From: Effrenium voratum
Lineage: Eukaryota > Sar > Dinophyceae > Suessiales > Symbiodiniaceae
Length of the DNA stretch: 64,000 nt
Direction of reading: 5' to 3'
Assembly: GCA_963377175.1 (NCBI GenBank)
Contig: CAUJNA010003808.1
Coordinates: forward strand, 248,001 to 312,000
Positions 1 through 9,319 of this stretch are shown here, piece after piece; positions within the stretch are counted from its first letter, which is position 1, and each line of letters starts with the position of its first letter. The translations under genes were made by a program, and so were the position numbers. Below the pieces are notes generated by a model. It saw only the letters and a program-made list of their open reading frames with translations. It had not been told where the DNA came from and made no database searches.

Positions 1-480
1 GCTCCCACACCCACACATCTCAGTCTCAGTTGTCTCAAGGCTGAACCAGCATATTTGCCCTCTTAAACATCGGTTTGCTTCTGCAAGTTGCTGAATCATC
101 AACCATGTAACACGTGAAACCAACATTTTGCAAGGGATCGAAAGTTTGTGTTGCATCTTGCATCTCATGAGATCCTTTAGACACCACAAAATAATCTGAA
201 ATCACCAGGTGTGATTCGAAATTTGAAAAGCGCAATGTGTTCTGATGACACCATGGTGACGCCATGCACACTGACGTCAGACCTCGTCCAAAAACCCATA
301 CATCGGACACAGTTACGTGCGCAGCAATCTGAAAGAACACCAAGATGCTCCATGGTGTTCTGAAAACCCCCAAAAAACACACTTTCTTTTTTTTTGCCTT
401 CAGAACCAACCCGCCCTGACCCATGAAATTTGATAGCGACTACATCCAACTGCATGTGCTGGGCACAACAGTCGCCCACT
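1..480. other. No supported gene
   Basis: I see no feature here. Open frames on both strands overlap each other, have no recognisable motif and end without any of the border signals seen elsewhere in the window. The stretch contains a T-run near 388-397. Confidence 0.5.
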
Positions 481-619
481 CAGCCAATGGCGTCCGCGCC
501 CTCCGGCCGTGGCGCTGGCCGTGTCGGGGCGAATGCGGCGGGAAGCTCGGGGTCGCGAAGTGGATATTCATACCTAGTAAATGGCGAGCACTCACGGCTA
601 TACCCGCCTAGCGGGGCTG

Positions 620-706
620 CAAGTAGCTCCTGCCATTTGGGCTGCCTAAGGTTAGCGAGTCGGCTCACTTACCAAGTAGCCTGCCTCTTCAACAAGGGGT
701 CAAGTC
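620..706 (+). repeat. Dispersed repeat copy 1 (shared with 1541 and 1657)
   Basis: A block beginning AAGTAGCTCCTGCC and continuing through GGTTAGCGAGTCGG to a CAAGT end recurs at 1541-1627 with a few substitutions, and in part at 1657-1698. The three copies are in the same orientation, so this looks like a small local repeat family that brackets the 21-bp minisatellite. Confidence 0.75.
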
Positions 707-1100
707 CGTGGCAAAGAGCAAGCTGTCTCCAACTTCCTGCAAAATGCCACTAGACGAACCTGCTTGTTGTTTGGGCGCTGCCTGTGATAGCTGCAGGAGA
801 TTGCAGATAGTGTCGTCACTGGAGACAATGAGCCGTATCAAAAAGGAATATCTCCTGGTCGCTCTGCCATGACTGTTTGGTCCTTTCTGTGAGCGCTTGG
901 CTGTTTTCCTGCTGTGTTCATGCAAGCCGCTTGACCTGACAGCAGCCCTCGAGCACTCAAGTGATTCCAAGTCTCTGCAGACTGGTGTTAGCCGTGCGAC
1001 GGCCACTGACCCAGAGAAGAAAGTGGCTAACTGCAGCACGTTGGCCATTACAACAAGCTGGCGCCGGAGACTACCGACGGGTGCCTCCTGAATCCACTAC

Positions 1101-1541
1101 CTCATGAAGTACTGGGCGACCTCATGCTGTACGACCTTGTGAAGTACCTGCGCAACCTCATGAAGTACCTGTGCGACCTCATGAAGCACCTGTACGACCT
1201 TATGCTGTCACCTCGTGGTCTACCTCACCACAACATCACCTTCTACATCCTCCACATCCACTTCCTCATGAAGTACCTGTACGACCTCATGATGTATGAC
1301 CTCATGAAGTACCTGTACGACCTTATGCTACACCACCTCATGAAGTACCTGTACGACCTCATGCTGTACGACCTCATGAAGTACCTGTACGACCTCATGC
1401 TGTACCACCTCATGGTCTGCCTTATGGACTACCACCACAACATCACCTTCTATACATCCTCTGCATCCACTACCTCACGAAGTACCTGTGCGACCTCAGG
1501 CTGCGCGACCTCATGAAGTACCTGTACGACCTCATGCTGTA
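1101..1541 (+). repeat. 21-bp minisatellite (CTCATGAAGTACCTGTACGAC)
   Basis: A degenerate 21-bp unit is repeated many times; when read in frame it gives a seven-residue Leu-Met-Lys-Tyr-Leu-Tyr-Asp repeat, which explains the open frame across it. A second level of order is present: a segment of about 45 bp starting with CACCACAACATCACC occurs near 1226 and again near 1434, so a block of about 206 bp was itself duplicated. I do not regard this as a protein gene. Confidence 0.85.
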
Positions 1542-1627
1542 AGTAGCTCCTGCCTGTTGGGCTGCCTGAGGTTGGCGAGTCGGTTCACTTACCAAGTAGC
1601 CTGCTTCTTCAACCAGGGGTCAAGTCT
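1541..1627 (+). repeat. Dispersed repeat copy 2
   Basis: Same orientation and order as the copy at 620-706, starting directly at the end of the 21-bp minisatellite. A partial third copy lies at 1657-1698. Confidence 0.75.
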
Positions 1628-1921
1628 GTAGCGCGAAGACACGAACCGGTGATCGCAGCTCCTTGATTTTGGGCTGCCTAAGGTTGGCGAGTCGGTTCTC
1701 CCGTTGAATGCAGCGGTAAAAATCTGAGCAGCCGAGCTTGCTGAATAGCCCTTTTGCTGGAATGCATCTGCTGCTGCATTCCCTTGGGGCGCAAATGGGC
1801 GCAAACAAAAAAGCCGAGTTTTTGGAGTTCGTCGTAAAACTCGTTTTTTTTTAATTTGCTGCTCTGGCAGCAGCCTTGACGGCCAGTTTCCCCGTCCCCG
1901 CGAAACCTAACTACGAGCCCA

Positions 1922-2067
1922 GGACCTATCCACGCTTGTACTTTCCACTCATTTTCACAGATTTCGAGCCGCACGGGGAGGTCAAACATCGCTGAGCAAT
2001 TTCCCGGACCTATCCACGCTTGTGCTTTCCACTCATTTTCACAGATTTCGAGCCGCGCGGGGAGGTC
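1922..2067 (+). repeat. 84-bp-period direct duplication
   Basis: A 62-bp segment starting GGACCTATCCACGCTTG and ending CGGGGAGGTC occurs at 1922-1983 and again at 2006-2067, separated by 22 bp. The second copy abuts the GTT/GCT microsatellite. Confidence 0.85.
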
Positions 2068-2128
2068 GATGTTGTTGTCGTTGTCGTTCTTGTTGTTGTT
2101 GCTGCTGCTGCTGCTGCTGCTGTTGTTT
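2068..2128 (+). repeat. GTT/GCT trinucleotide microsatellite
   Basis: GTTGTTGTC units grade into GTT and then GCT units and end in TTGTTTTGTCGAGCC. The same change from GTT to GCT, followed by TTTGTCTAGCC, is seen at 18169-18260, so the microsatellite and its right flank travelled together. Confidence 0.9.
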
Positions 2129-2219
2129 TGTCGAGCCAGCTCCGCAGCGGGAACGCTGGCCCGTGACAACGAGCCGCCTCGGAAGAGTGCCATTTTACGA
2201 AGAAGGCTCAAGGGCGAGC

Positions 2220-2551
2220 GCAAGGTTTTGAGCATTTGACAGCTTTTTTGCTGCGCAAGTCTTGGGGAGAAGCGGGCGGGGCTTGGGCAGCCTAGGCGGG
2301 CTGCCAGGGCAACCTGGAGCTGACCCCCCGAAAAACAAATTTTCGGGGCGAAGTAAATTGTTTTTGGCCCAGCCGGATTTTGAAGACCGAGCGGCCAGAC
2401 GGGAAAAGGCGGCTTTCAGCCCCGCTTGTGAGCAAGCCGGCCTTGGTTCAGCGGCAAATGCGTCGGACTCAACTTTGTCCCGCGGGAAAATTTGGAGGCT
2501 CGAATCTCGGACCTGTCGCGCAAAACGAATTCTTTTTTGGCACCGCCAGGC
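2220..2551 (+). repeat. Left arm of 1.08-kb inverted repeat
   Basis: This arm is nearly the exact reverse complement of 2963-3297. The arms run from GCAAGGTTTTGA through a CCCCCCGAAAAA stretch to the CACCGCCAGGC end. The 411-bp spacer contains a nested, smaller inverted repeat (about 2553-2600 with 2840-2885). The arm carries the tRNA-like module at 2442-2512. Confidence 0.9.
2442..2512 (+). repeat. tRNA-Leu-like module (SINE-type), copy 1
   Basis: The sequence has an A-box-like TTGGTTCAGCGG (2443-2454), then CGGACTCAA as in the anticodon arm of tRNA-Leu(CAA), a variable-arm-like stretch and a B-box-like GGCTCGAATCT (2497-2507). Stems are too eroded for a working tRNA. The same module recurs on the minus strand at about 3005-3072, 13825-13890 and 15096-15160, always inside the same larger repeat. 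I infer a tRNA-derived SINE-like ancestor. Confidence 0.4.
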
Positions 2552-2962
2552 TTTTTGGGCGCGGCCAGGTTTGGGGTGAGCGCAAGCCTTGGGAAGAGGC
2601 GGGCGCGTGCGATACAGCCAGAAAGGCGGCTACTGGCAGCCCGCCATCACCGTGGCCCATCGCTCAGGAGCTACATCGGCGCCTTTGTTTTTCCTTGCGC
2701 CCGCCTTGCGCCAGGCTTGCGCTCCAGCCGGGCCTTGTGGCACGTGGAAACGCACGCGAAGGCAAGCTTTCTGGCTCGTGCCAAGACTGGCCCTCCCAGG
2801 CGACGCGCAAGAAGCAAACGAAAGAAAGCTGCAATCCTGCCTCTTCCCAAGGCTTGTGCTCACCCCAAACCTGGCCGCGCCCAAAAACAAATTGTTTCGG
2901 CCCGAAAAATTGTTTTTGCGTCGTCTCTGGCTGCCTCGCTCGCGCCCGACTCTTCACCCCAA

Positions 2963-3297
2963 GCCTGGCGGTGCCAAAAAAGAATTCGTTTTGCGCGACA
3001 GGTCCGAGATTCGAGCCTCCAAATTTTCCCGCGGGACAAAGTTGAGTCCGACGCATTCGCCGCTGAACCAAGGCCGGCTTGCTCACAAGCGGGGCTGAAA
3101 GCCGCCTTTTCCCGTCTGGCCGCTCGGTCTTCAAAATCCGGCTGGGCCAAAAACAATTTACTTCGCCCCGAAAAATTGTTTTTTCGGGGGGTCAGCTCCA
3201 GGTTGCCCTGGCAGCCCGCCTAGGCTGCCCAAGCCCCGCCCGCTTCTCCCCAAGACTTGCGCAGCAAAAAAGCTGACAAATGTTCAAAACCTTGCTC
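2963..3297 (-). repeat. Right arm of 1.08-kb inverted repeat
   Basis: Reverse complement of 2220-2551 with few differences. Near-identical copies of this arm plus its spacer also occur at 13488-13935 and 14700-15400, so the arm is part of a dispersed family. Confidence 0.9.
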
Positions 3298-3611
3298 TCG
3301 CGAGGGCGGAAAGGCAAACCCCAGGCGCTCATCTGACTCCACAGGCCCTACGCCTTGGGACTGCGTCAGCTGGGAAGGTTCCAGGTCCTCATCTGGTGCT
3401 GAGGACCAAAGCCTGGGCGGCGCTATCCACCGGCACACCAGCGTCACCGGACATAACTACGCGGCAAGCGGAAAGCTACACAAAGCCGCAAAAGCTGCGA
3501 GCCCGAAAGGCGGCAAGCAGCAGTATGATCTTGAAGCGCAAGCCGTGTCCTGACAGGGATTCCCGAGTCCTCATTTTCCGCAACTTTGCGCCATTTTGCG
3601 CCCTACGGGAC
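3298..3611 (+). repeat. Dispersed repeat with an inverted copy at 39735-40140
   Basis: The block from the CGCGAGGGC region through CCTACGCCTTGGGACTGCG to the ACGGGACGCAGC end matches the reverse complement of 39735-40140. The 40 kb copy contains an extra tandem duplication of about 72 bp. No coding signal is claimed. Confidence 0.85.
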
Positions 3612-3648
3612 GCAGCAACAGCAACAGCAACAACAACAGCAACAACAT
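3612..3648 (+). repeat. CAA/CAG microsatellite
   Basis: Interspersed CAGCAA and CAACAA units. It is followed within 40 bp by the AT-rich palindrome cluster, the same neighbourhood as the GTT/GCT tract at 18169. Confidence 0.9.
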
Positions 3649-3679
3649 CGACAAGAATAACCACCCAGAGCCTCCAACA

Positions 3680-3782
3680 GTGCTTATTTAACTTTAGGGA
3701 TTGTTTATGACAAAAAAATTAAGCAATCATTGTCTAATTAAGCATTGTAGAAACAGTGCTTAATTAAGCATTGTTGCTTTTG
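3680..3782. repeat. TTAATTAAGCATTG palindrome cluster, copy 1
   Basis: AT-rich DNA with a perfect 14-bp palindrome TGCTTAATTAAGCA at 3757-3770 and half copies (CTAATTAAGCATTG near 3733). The same words fill 18360-18590. No gene. Confidence 0.85.
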
Positions 3783-3907
3783 AGTTGCACAACTTTCTAT
3801 ATATATGGAATGCGCTTTTTTTTTTTCATAATTTCATTTTACACCGTCTTGTGTTTTGTCCATTGCTAGCAAGAACCTCTGAAGCTCGCTGCCCGGCGCT
3901 ATATACT

Positions 3908-5865
3908 TCACATGTCCAGTCTGGGCACCTTGTTGGCAGCAAGAAATCTCAGCAATGTCGCTTTGGAAACTGCTGCCATGGAAAACTTTCCTCCTCTTCG
4001 TCTGGCCAGCAATGCCAATGTGTGGCCAAACGACTCATCTCGATATGTCCAAGTGTGACGCAGGATTGGTTCTGGACCTAGCCAGCTCCAGAAGTAAGTG
4101 CCCTTTGGGCTTCACTCGAAACAAAATATCTTCCCCAAAGAAACTTTCCAAGGTGCGCATGAGCAACAGAAACTTCTGCGCTGCTCGTAGGAATTTGTCA
4201 GCGTCCCAGTTCGCCGCACTCAAGCAAGCGTACATAGCTTGCAAGTGCTTGCAACCCTGCAGCATAGCTGACTCATGAGGTATGCTTGCGTCCATGTATT
4301 GAGTGGCCAGCTGCAAACAGCACGGCACCAAAGCTCTGCTCTCTCCTGCTTTGACTCGAAGCTTTGGAACTTTCTTCTTTCCCTTGACTTCGCGTCTCAA
4401 CATGGGTGGGAGAAGCTTTGGCAACCTGTCTTGAACCTTGTTGTCTTTGTAGAACTGCTGAATATCACGAAACAGCTTGGCGCATCTGACGCGCATGGAA
4501 ACTCCTGCGATCTTCTGCTGCTGAATGTAAAAAAGCAAGCAGCCATGCCAGTCAGCCGTCACCCCCAAGTCGCAGCAGTGAAGGAAATCCACCTTGCAGC
4601 TCTGAGTAGTGAAGCCAGGAACTGAAAAGAGAGCTGAAATCAGTTTTCCAGACTGCTGCTGCCTCAAGAAATCCATCGCCGAAATCAAAGGATACCTGAG
4701 CAGACGAAAGCCAGCACAAGAATTCTTAAGAGCAGGCTAGCCTGCTAGGGCTGCGTCATGCCTATACGAATGAACCACAAATTAAGCCCTTATCTAACAA
4801 TCTCAGACAAGACACTTCTCAAATGTTGCGTTGCTGAAATCTTTCAAGTCAGTCTTGGTGGCGTTGCAAAGCCAGCAGATATGCCCCTTGGCAGACCAGC
4901 TTGGAAAATCTAGTACCTCCTTGTACATTGACCAGTCTCCTCTCATCTCTGCCAGAGCTGCGCACACTCCTACTGGTTTGCCTGCCAACTTTTTTCTATA
5001 GGCATCACTCTTGTTGAATTCCTGCTGCGTGTGCCTCTGGTGAGGCGTTTTGTCTACCAATAAGATCCTGAAGCTCCAAGCCAATGCCTCAAAAATGCAC
5101 TCATATGTCTTTCCCTTAGCTCGCATTGCCTTCAGAAAAGCACACAAGGGCACTCTCAAGCCCTTTTCTCCAAACAAGCACAATGTAATGGTCTCCAGAG
5201 TCTGCGATCTGTCAGAATTGAATGGGACTCCATCGATCCATAGCCCCAAGAGCAGCACCTTATCATCCTTGGCCAAGTCGAAATTTGCTAAATGCTGCTC
5301 CAGGTCGGGCCGTTCAGCCAAGATTGCCCGTTGGTGCTCCAGCAAGACCCGAGGGTCATTCACTTTCAACAGCGCGTGAACCACTTCATGCGGCATCAGC
5401 ATGCACAGCTTGGATTTCTCCTCTGCGTCCGTAGCCTCATTGAAGGCTGTGACTTGCAGCTCATACGGCGCAGGCCATTTTGTGTTTCGAAAACACTTTC
5501 GCAGCAAATTTCTGTAAGCATTCTTGCCTGGCGCCACCTGCAAGTCTTGGATGTGCTGCGTTCCAGCCAAGGAAGCGTTGCCTAATACTCTGGCTGACCC
5601 TTGTCCAGATAAGTCATTGTTCAAAAAAATGTCGATCATGTCTGCTCGAAACCTCTTCTCCGGAGGAATGTCATTCACTTCCTCGCATGGCAGTGTCCTT
5701 TTGTTGTACATCTCCTCTAACCCGGCCAAGAAAATATAAGAGGCATGCAGACACACACACAACCACCCATGCGCGAAGCATCTCAATGACTCGATCTGCT
5801 GCTTTTTCCATCTCTAGGACAAGCCTGCAAAAAAAATCCACAGACGTGGCTCCTGTACTATATCT
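3908..5865 (-). pseudogene. Multicopy transposase-like gene (Cys-motif, D-x2-H-x3-L-G type), frameshifted
   Basis: I do not know a formal name for this family; as I remember it, similar proteins are very numerous in dinoflagellate gene sets. Reading on the minus strand, a short leader exon (ATG near 5818) is followed by a long exon (about 5735-4803) with WIDGVPFNSDRSQTLE, then a CWLC zinc-binding pair. The next segment (4688-4049) has VDFLHCCDLGVTAD, resembling the D-x2-H...LG core of Plavaka/CACTA-like transposases, then KPKGHLLLEL. The last part, WTYRDESFGH to a stop at 3908-3910, is in another frame: the shift falls at about 4050-4056, where no intron consensus is visible, so one base appears to be lost. 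A perfect 16-bp palindrome lies in the break between the two main segments. It probably came from a mobile element; whether it is still active is doubtful because of the frameshift. The relation to Plavaka/CACTA is inference. Confidence 0.6.
4731..4746. repeat. Perfect 16-bp palindrome
   Basis: AGCAGGCTAGCCTGCT, lying between two coding segments of the transposase-like gene, probably in an intron. A related word AGCAGGCTAGGCTGCG occurs near 60951. Confidence 0.8.
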
Positions 5866-5867
5866 TC

Positions 5868-6455
5868 TCAGGAGAGCAAACTCTTGGTCGTTTTGTAGAT
5901 CAGCTTCACTGCTTTCTCGTGCATGCTTGCCTTCTCATTCAATTCCTTCAGCTGGGCAAGCAGATCTGGCACCTCCTGCTGCTTGTCGGTTGGAAAGGGA
6001 ACGGCCAGCTGCGTCCTCACCTCTGACAAAAAGCCAGACAACTGCTTGTCAGCGTTCTCCAACTCTCCTAGCTTTTTGCCCCAGCTGTTATCCTTCAGAC
6101 CAGCGATCTCGGCTGTCAGGAGCTTTAAGTCCTCCAACAGCTTGCTGAGGCGAACCCTCCCAGCTTGCAGGCTCTTTGACTCAGACTTGGCATCAGACAA
6201 AGATGCAGACATGCCATGCTCAACTGCAGAAGAACTGGCCAACTCTGGTCGGCCCAGCAAGTCCAAAGCCATCTTTTGGCTTGCCTTGCCTTTCATGCCC
6301 GTAGCAGTGCTTGACATACTGCTGCTTGTCCTTGTGCCCTCAGTGTTCTTTTTGCCCTTGGTGTAGACAAAAAGGTACTTGTGCAACTGCTTGAACTTTG
6401 GGTGTTCTTGCACCTGGTGCACCGAACAACCAACAGCGAACAGATGGAAGTGCAA
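5868..6455 (-). CDS. Coiled-coil hypothetical protein
   Basis: An open frame of 195 codons on the minus strand. The N-terminal part has HPKFKQLHKYLFVYTKGKK, followed by a Ser/Thr-rich linker, then about 120 residues rich in Leu, Lys and Glu with heptad-like spacing, as in a coiled coil (RVRLSKLLEDLKLLTAEIAG). No enzyme motif is visible. It lies just upstream, in the same direction, of the transposase-like gene and may be a separate gene or its 5' exon. Its 5' end overlaps, antisense, the start of the plus-strand gene at 6398. Real start unknown; function not recognised. Confidence 0.5.
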   Translation of the reverse strand: MHFHLFAVGCSVHQVQEHPKFKQLHKYLFVYTKGKKNTEGTRTSSSMSSTATGMKGKASQKMALDLLGRPELASSSAVEHGMSASLSDAKSESKSLQAGRVRLSKLLEDLKLLTAEIAGLKDNSWGKKLGELENADKQLSGFLSEVRTQLAVPFPTDKQQEVPDLLAQLKELNEKASMHEKAVKLIYKTTKSLLS

Positions 6456-7059
6456 AGGACAACGTGGCAGGAGAACCGATCACTTGGAATCCAAGGCATT
6501 CGCGCATGATCGAGGAATTGTTGCACCGGTATCGGCCACGGGCTGTCACACTCATGACAGCAGCAGAGCCTGCGACAGCCAGCGTGATTTTGACAAAAAG
6601 AATTCCAGTGACAGCAATTTGCTCCTTGGCTGCATCGCAGTTTGATGTCCTTTTGCTCGAGTTTGGTTCTGGTGCCCAAGAAGAGCACGCCAGGCTTCTC
6701 ACAAAAGCACGCCAAGTGGTTCAAGGCCCAGGTCTGCACACAGCTCCTCGCGGCGATGACTGACCCTGCCAACGACAAGTTTCAACGCAAAGCTGGGAAA
6801 ACTTTTGCACCTTCCGCATGCGCAGAGCAGCAGCACCCCTGAGCCTTCCACGTCCACGGTGACAGGCAAGAAGCGAAAGTCGCGGGGAGGTGCCAATGCA
6901 AAGCCGAAGCCAAAGAAGGCTGCAAAGATGAAGGCGGCTCCGAAGAAGAAGTCGGAGAAGGATCTGATTGCAGAAGACGAAGAAGACGAAGAAATTGAAG
7001 ATGAAGAGGACGTCGAGGAGGAGAATCTGAGTGAAGACTCTGTGGGTAGTGATGACTAA
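6398..7059 (+). CDS. Hypothetical protein with basic/acidic C-terminal tail
   Basis: Plus-strand gene in at least three reading-frame segments, presumably exons. The first (about 6398-6650) has WNPRHSRMIEELLHRYRPRA followed by VTLMTAAEPATASVILTKRI. The second (about 6650-6800) contains HAKWFKAQVCTQLLAAMTDP. The third (6805-7059) is a Lys/Pro-rich stretch followed by a run of Asp/Glu and ends in GSDD and TAA. The tail resembles basic-acidic nuclear proteins, but no domain is recognised. It is the first of four plus-strand genes in a row; a perfect hairpin starts at the base after the stop codon. Exon borders are uncertain. Confidence 0.55.
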
Positions 7060-7083
7060 ACAAACTGTGGTGCCACAGTTTGT
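7060..7083 (+). other. Gene-border hairpin (family 1), 3' of stop
   Basis: ACAAACTGTG-GTGC-CACAGTTTGT: 10-bp perfect stem with a 4-nt loop, starting directly after the TAA at 7057-7059. One of 21 hairpins of the form CTGYG-N4-CRCAG in the window. Confidence 0.8.
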
Positions 7084-7132
7084 GCATTCTTTTGTTTAGC
7101 CAGCGCATGACAATAATGATGATAGCGGGACA

Positions 7133-7909
7133 TGTCTGTTGGCAGCGAAGCAATCACAGACCCAGGGCAGATTGCAGTTCGGAGCGCTGCAAGGAAAATG
7201 GGATAAACACGCTGCTGCAATTGCGAGTGTCCTGTCTTTTGAACTGACAGTGCACGGAGAACCATTTGCAGTCCACGACCTGTGCTCTTGAGAGCCCAAT
7301 CATGAGCCCCTCAAGCCAGTAAGTAGCATTGCCATTCATGAGCGGCGGCATTGAAGAAGGCAACTTTTTCCCGAGCCTGAGGAAGAACGACAATTGCGAT
7401 GAGCCTGACTCTGGCAACCAGGAGGCTGAGCCTTCCATCGAGCAGCTCTTCGGCGAGGCAGGGGGATGGATGATTCTGATGAGCCGGAGGACGAGAACGA
7501 AGATATGAATGAAGAAGAAGAAGCAGAAGAAGAAGAAGACAAAGACGCAGGAGAAGATCCTCCATGTCCAGAAGCGAAGGCCAAAGCCAAGGCCAAAGCC
7601 AAGGCCAAGGCCAAAGCCAAGGCCAAAGCCAAGGTCAAGAAAGAGCCCAAAGCCAAGGCCAAGGTCAAAGCCAAGGCCAAAGCCAAAGGCAAGGCCAAAG
7701 CCAAGGGCGCGTCAAAGAAAGCCACAAATTATGAAAATACCCGAAAAGCTTTCTTTGACAACGCTGCCGAGAACGGCCTGGATAGTAATGCTGCCCGGAA
7801 CGCCTGGCTTGAGAGCACAGAGAGGAAGAATGCGATAGCTTCAATGCCAAGTCCTGAGAGAAGGCAACGCAAATTTGTGAAACCTCCTCCCGCTGATGAT
7901 GTAAACTAG
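7133..7909 (+). CDS. Lys/Ala-rich acidic-basic protein
   Basis: A first exon starts with ATG at 7133 (MSVGSEAITDPGQIAVRSAA), a second starts near 7338, and the long last segment runs 7466-7909. The last segment has an acidic N-terminal third (Asp/Glu runs), then about 45 residues of Lys-Ala repeats encoded by a 12-bp AAGGCC/AAAGCC satellite (7575-7710), then a non-repetitive tail with KKATNYENTRKAFFDNAAEN and ARNAWLESTERKNAI. It resembles DNA-binding basic proteins or histone H1-like tails in composition only. The frames at 7338 and 7466 differ, so an intron or shift lies between. A hairpin follows 13 bases after the TAG. Same K/A style as the genes at 23594 and 61555. Confidence 0.6.
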
Positions 7910-7922
7910 ACCTTGTGGCAAT

Positions 7923-7946
7923 GTCTGCTGCGGGCGCGCAGCAGAC
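7923..7946 (+). other. Gene-border hairpin (family 1), 3' of stop
   Basis: GTCTGCTGCG-GGCG-CGCAGCAGAC: 10-bp perfect stem, 13 nt after the TAG at 7907-7909. Confidence 0.8.
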
Positions 7947-8115
7947 CATGGCATCGCGTGATGGGCAAAGAAACAAAAGAGCAAGCATTGCGTGTTGGAC
8001 CTTGCAAGTTGCGACTGTCCTTGAAAGTTGCGATGTTGTTGATTGATGTTATTGCCCTGCAGCTGTTTTCGCTTCACATCTAGAAAACTGCGCGTCAGTC
8101 CCACTTCCCACAGAC

Positions 8116-8137
8116 ATTACTGTGCTACCACAGTAAT
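8116..8137 (+). other. Gene-border hairpin (family 1), 5' of ATG
   Basis: ATTACTGTG-CTAC-CACAGTAAT: 9-bp perfect stem ending one base before the ATG at 8139. Confidence 0.8.
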
Positions 8138-8138
8138 T

Positions 8139-9086
8139 ATGTCGTCATGGTTGGACGGCATGGGCCGTCAGGAGGCACGGTTTCAGCCAGGCGACCACGC
8201 TTGCTTGGTGACGTGGAAGTCCAGCTTCTTCCCGCTCTATCAGCTTCATTCGGAGATACTGGAAAAGTTGGAGCAAGCCATTGTGTTTCGCAAAGGGAGC
8301 CCCATCTGCATGGAGGAGTTCAGGGATCTGCGAGTGTTCATTCATGTGAACAGCGACGATTATCTGGAAAGACATTACACAGAGGAAACTGCAGACTGGT
8401 GCAATCACGAAGCTCGCACTTCCTCAGTGCAGCAGTGGATCGAGCATCGGCCTTGGGTTCAGCTGGTGTCAGGGCCCACGAAGAACCTGATATGTGCCAT
8501 CAACGAGTACAAGTGGAAGCATTATCAGTTGCGGTGTGTGGTGTATGACATTCAACGTGCCCCTTATGGTGCAAATTATGGGCCCCTTGCCCATGCTTCC
8601 TGGGAGAAGCGCTTCATGATTTGGGGCTGGCAGGACGAGCTCGATCGCGTGCCTGACCTGGTTCAGTGGTCCCAGGACTATTCCTCGATACTTTGCCTGC
8701 CAATCAGTGACTCCGTGCCAAAACCACGCGTGATGCTGAAGGCCCTTCTTGGCATGATTCGCAGGTTCATGCCACTTTCTCTCTTTCCTGGCAACGCCAT
8801 CTGGCATCCTGATGACATGGAGCAGATCACTGATGTAAAGCATGAATCTGATGCAGAAGGAAAGGACGCTGACATGCAGGTTGAGGATTCGGAGTTTCTA
8901 TTGGTCGACACAACCGACCAGGTCCCTGGCACCGAGTGCGATCAAATTGGCCGTGTCCAAGTTGGACCCATCATCAACAATTCGCCATGGCACCAAGATC
9001 AGCGCGCAAAGCAGCGTGCTGCCGCCAGCTGCGGAAACGCAGCTGCTGGAACTTCAAAACCAGTCACTGTGTTCTCCTCTGAGTAG
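8139..9086 (+). CDS. Hypothetical protein, 315 aa
   Basis: One uninterrupted frame of 315 codons from the ATG at 8139; the frame is open further upstream, but this ATG sits directly after a border hairpin and is the first good start. The protein begins MSSWLDGMGRQEARF, is rich in Trp, Tyr and His, and has an acidic patch near residues 245-270 before a Ser/Ala-rich tail. I recognise no family, signal peptide or membrane segment. A second hairpin (9026-9045) lies inside the last codons and is translated as SCGNAAAG. Third gene of the plus-strand run. Confidence 0.6.
   Translation: MSSWLDGMGRQEARFQPGDHACLVTWKSSFFPLYQLHSEILEKLEQAIVFRKGSPICMEEFRDLRVFIHVNSDDYLERHYTEETADWCNHEARTSSVQQWIEHRPWVQLVSGPTKNLICAINEYKWKHYQLRCVVYDIQRAPYGANYGPLAHASWEKRFMIWGWQDELDRVPDLVQWSQDYSSILCLPISDSVPKPRVMLKALLGMIRRFMPLSLFPGNAIWHPDDMEQITDVKHESDAEGKDADMQVEDSEFLLVDTTDQVPGTECDQIGRVQVGPIINNSPWHQDQRAKQRAAASCGNAAAGTSKPVTVFSSE
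9026..9045 (+). other. Family 1 hairpin inside the end of a coding region
   Basis: CAGCTGCG-GAAA-CGCAGCTG: 8-bp perfect stem with a GAAA loop, 39 bases before the stop codon of the gene at 8139. Confidence 0.8.
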
Positions 9087-9319
9087 AGACTGAGACAGGC
9101 CCGCCGCCAGCCACAACGCACAGTGGACAGTGCTGAAGTTGTGTGGCCTTGGATTGAAAAAAATGCATCGAGCCACGGAGTGTGGTGTTCGCATGTGCAT
9201 GAGCACTGCTAGGCTGTGTTGTTGTGTGAGTGCACGGGCATTGTTGCTGCTTGTCGTCCTGCCCTTGACTTGCATCGCCGCAGTAATTAAGGCCCGAGTT
9301 TTGCCAAAGGTTTCCACAC

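Noticed and set aside
630..665. Spliced-leader (DinoSL) relic at CCATTTGGGCTGCCTAAGG
   Set aside because: Only the CCATTT..GGCT part resembles the known leader; the surrounding bases and the recurrence at 1541 and 1657 show that it belongs to a local repeat.
689..1048. 119-codon minus-strand gene
   Set aside because: The composition is Ser/Arg-rich without motifs, there is no border hairpin or splice logic, and it lies between repeat copies. It may be an exon but I cannot support it.
1124..1516. 130-codon protein gene
   Set aside because: It is entirely a translation of the 21-bp minisatellite.
2380..3223. Overlapping long ORFs (up to 243 codons) in the inverted repeat, also at 13.5-15.4 kb
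   Set aside because: The same peptides appear forward and reversed in every repeat copy; openness reflects GC-rich, stop-poor repeat DNA.
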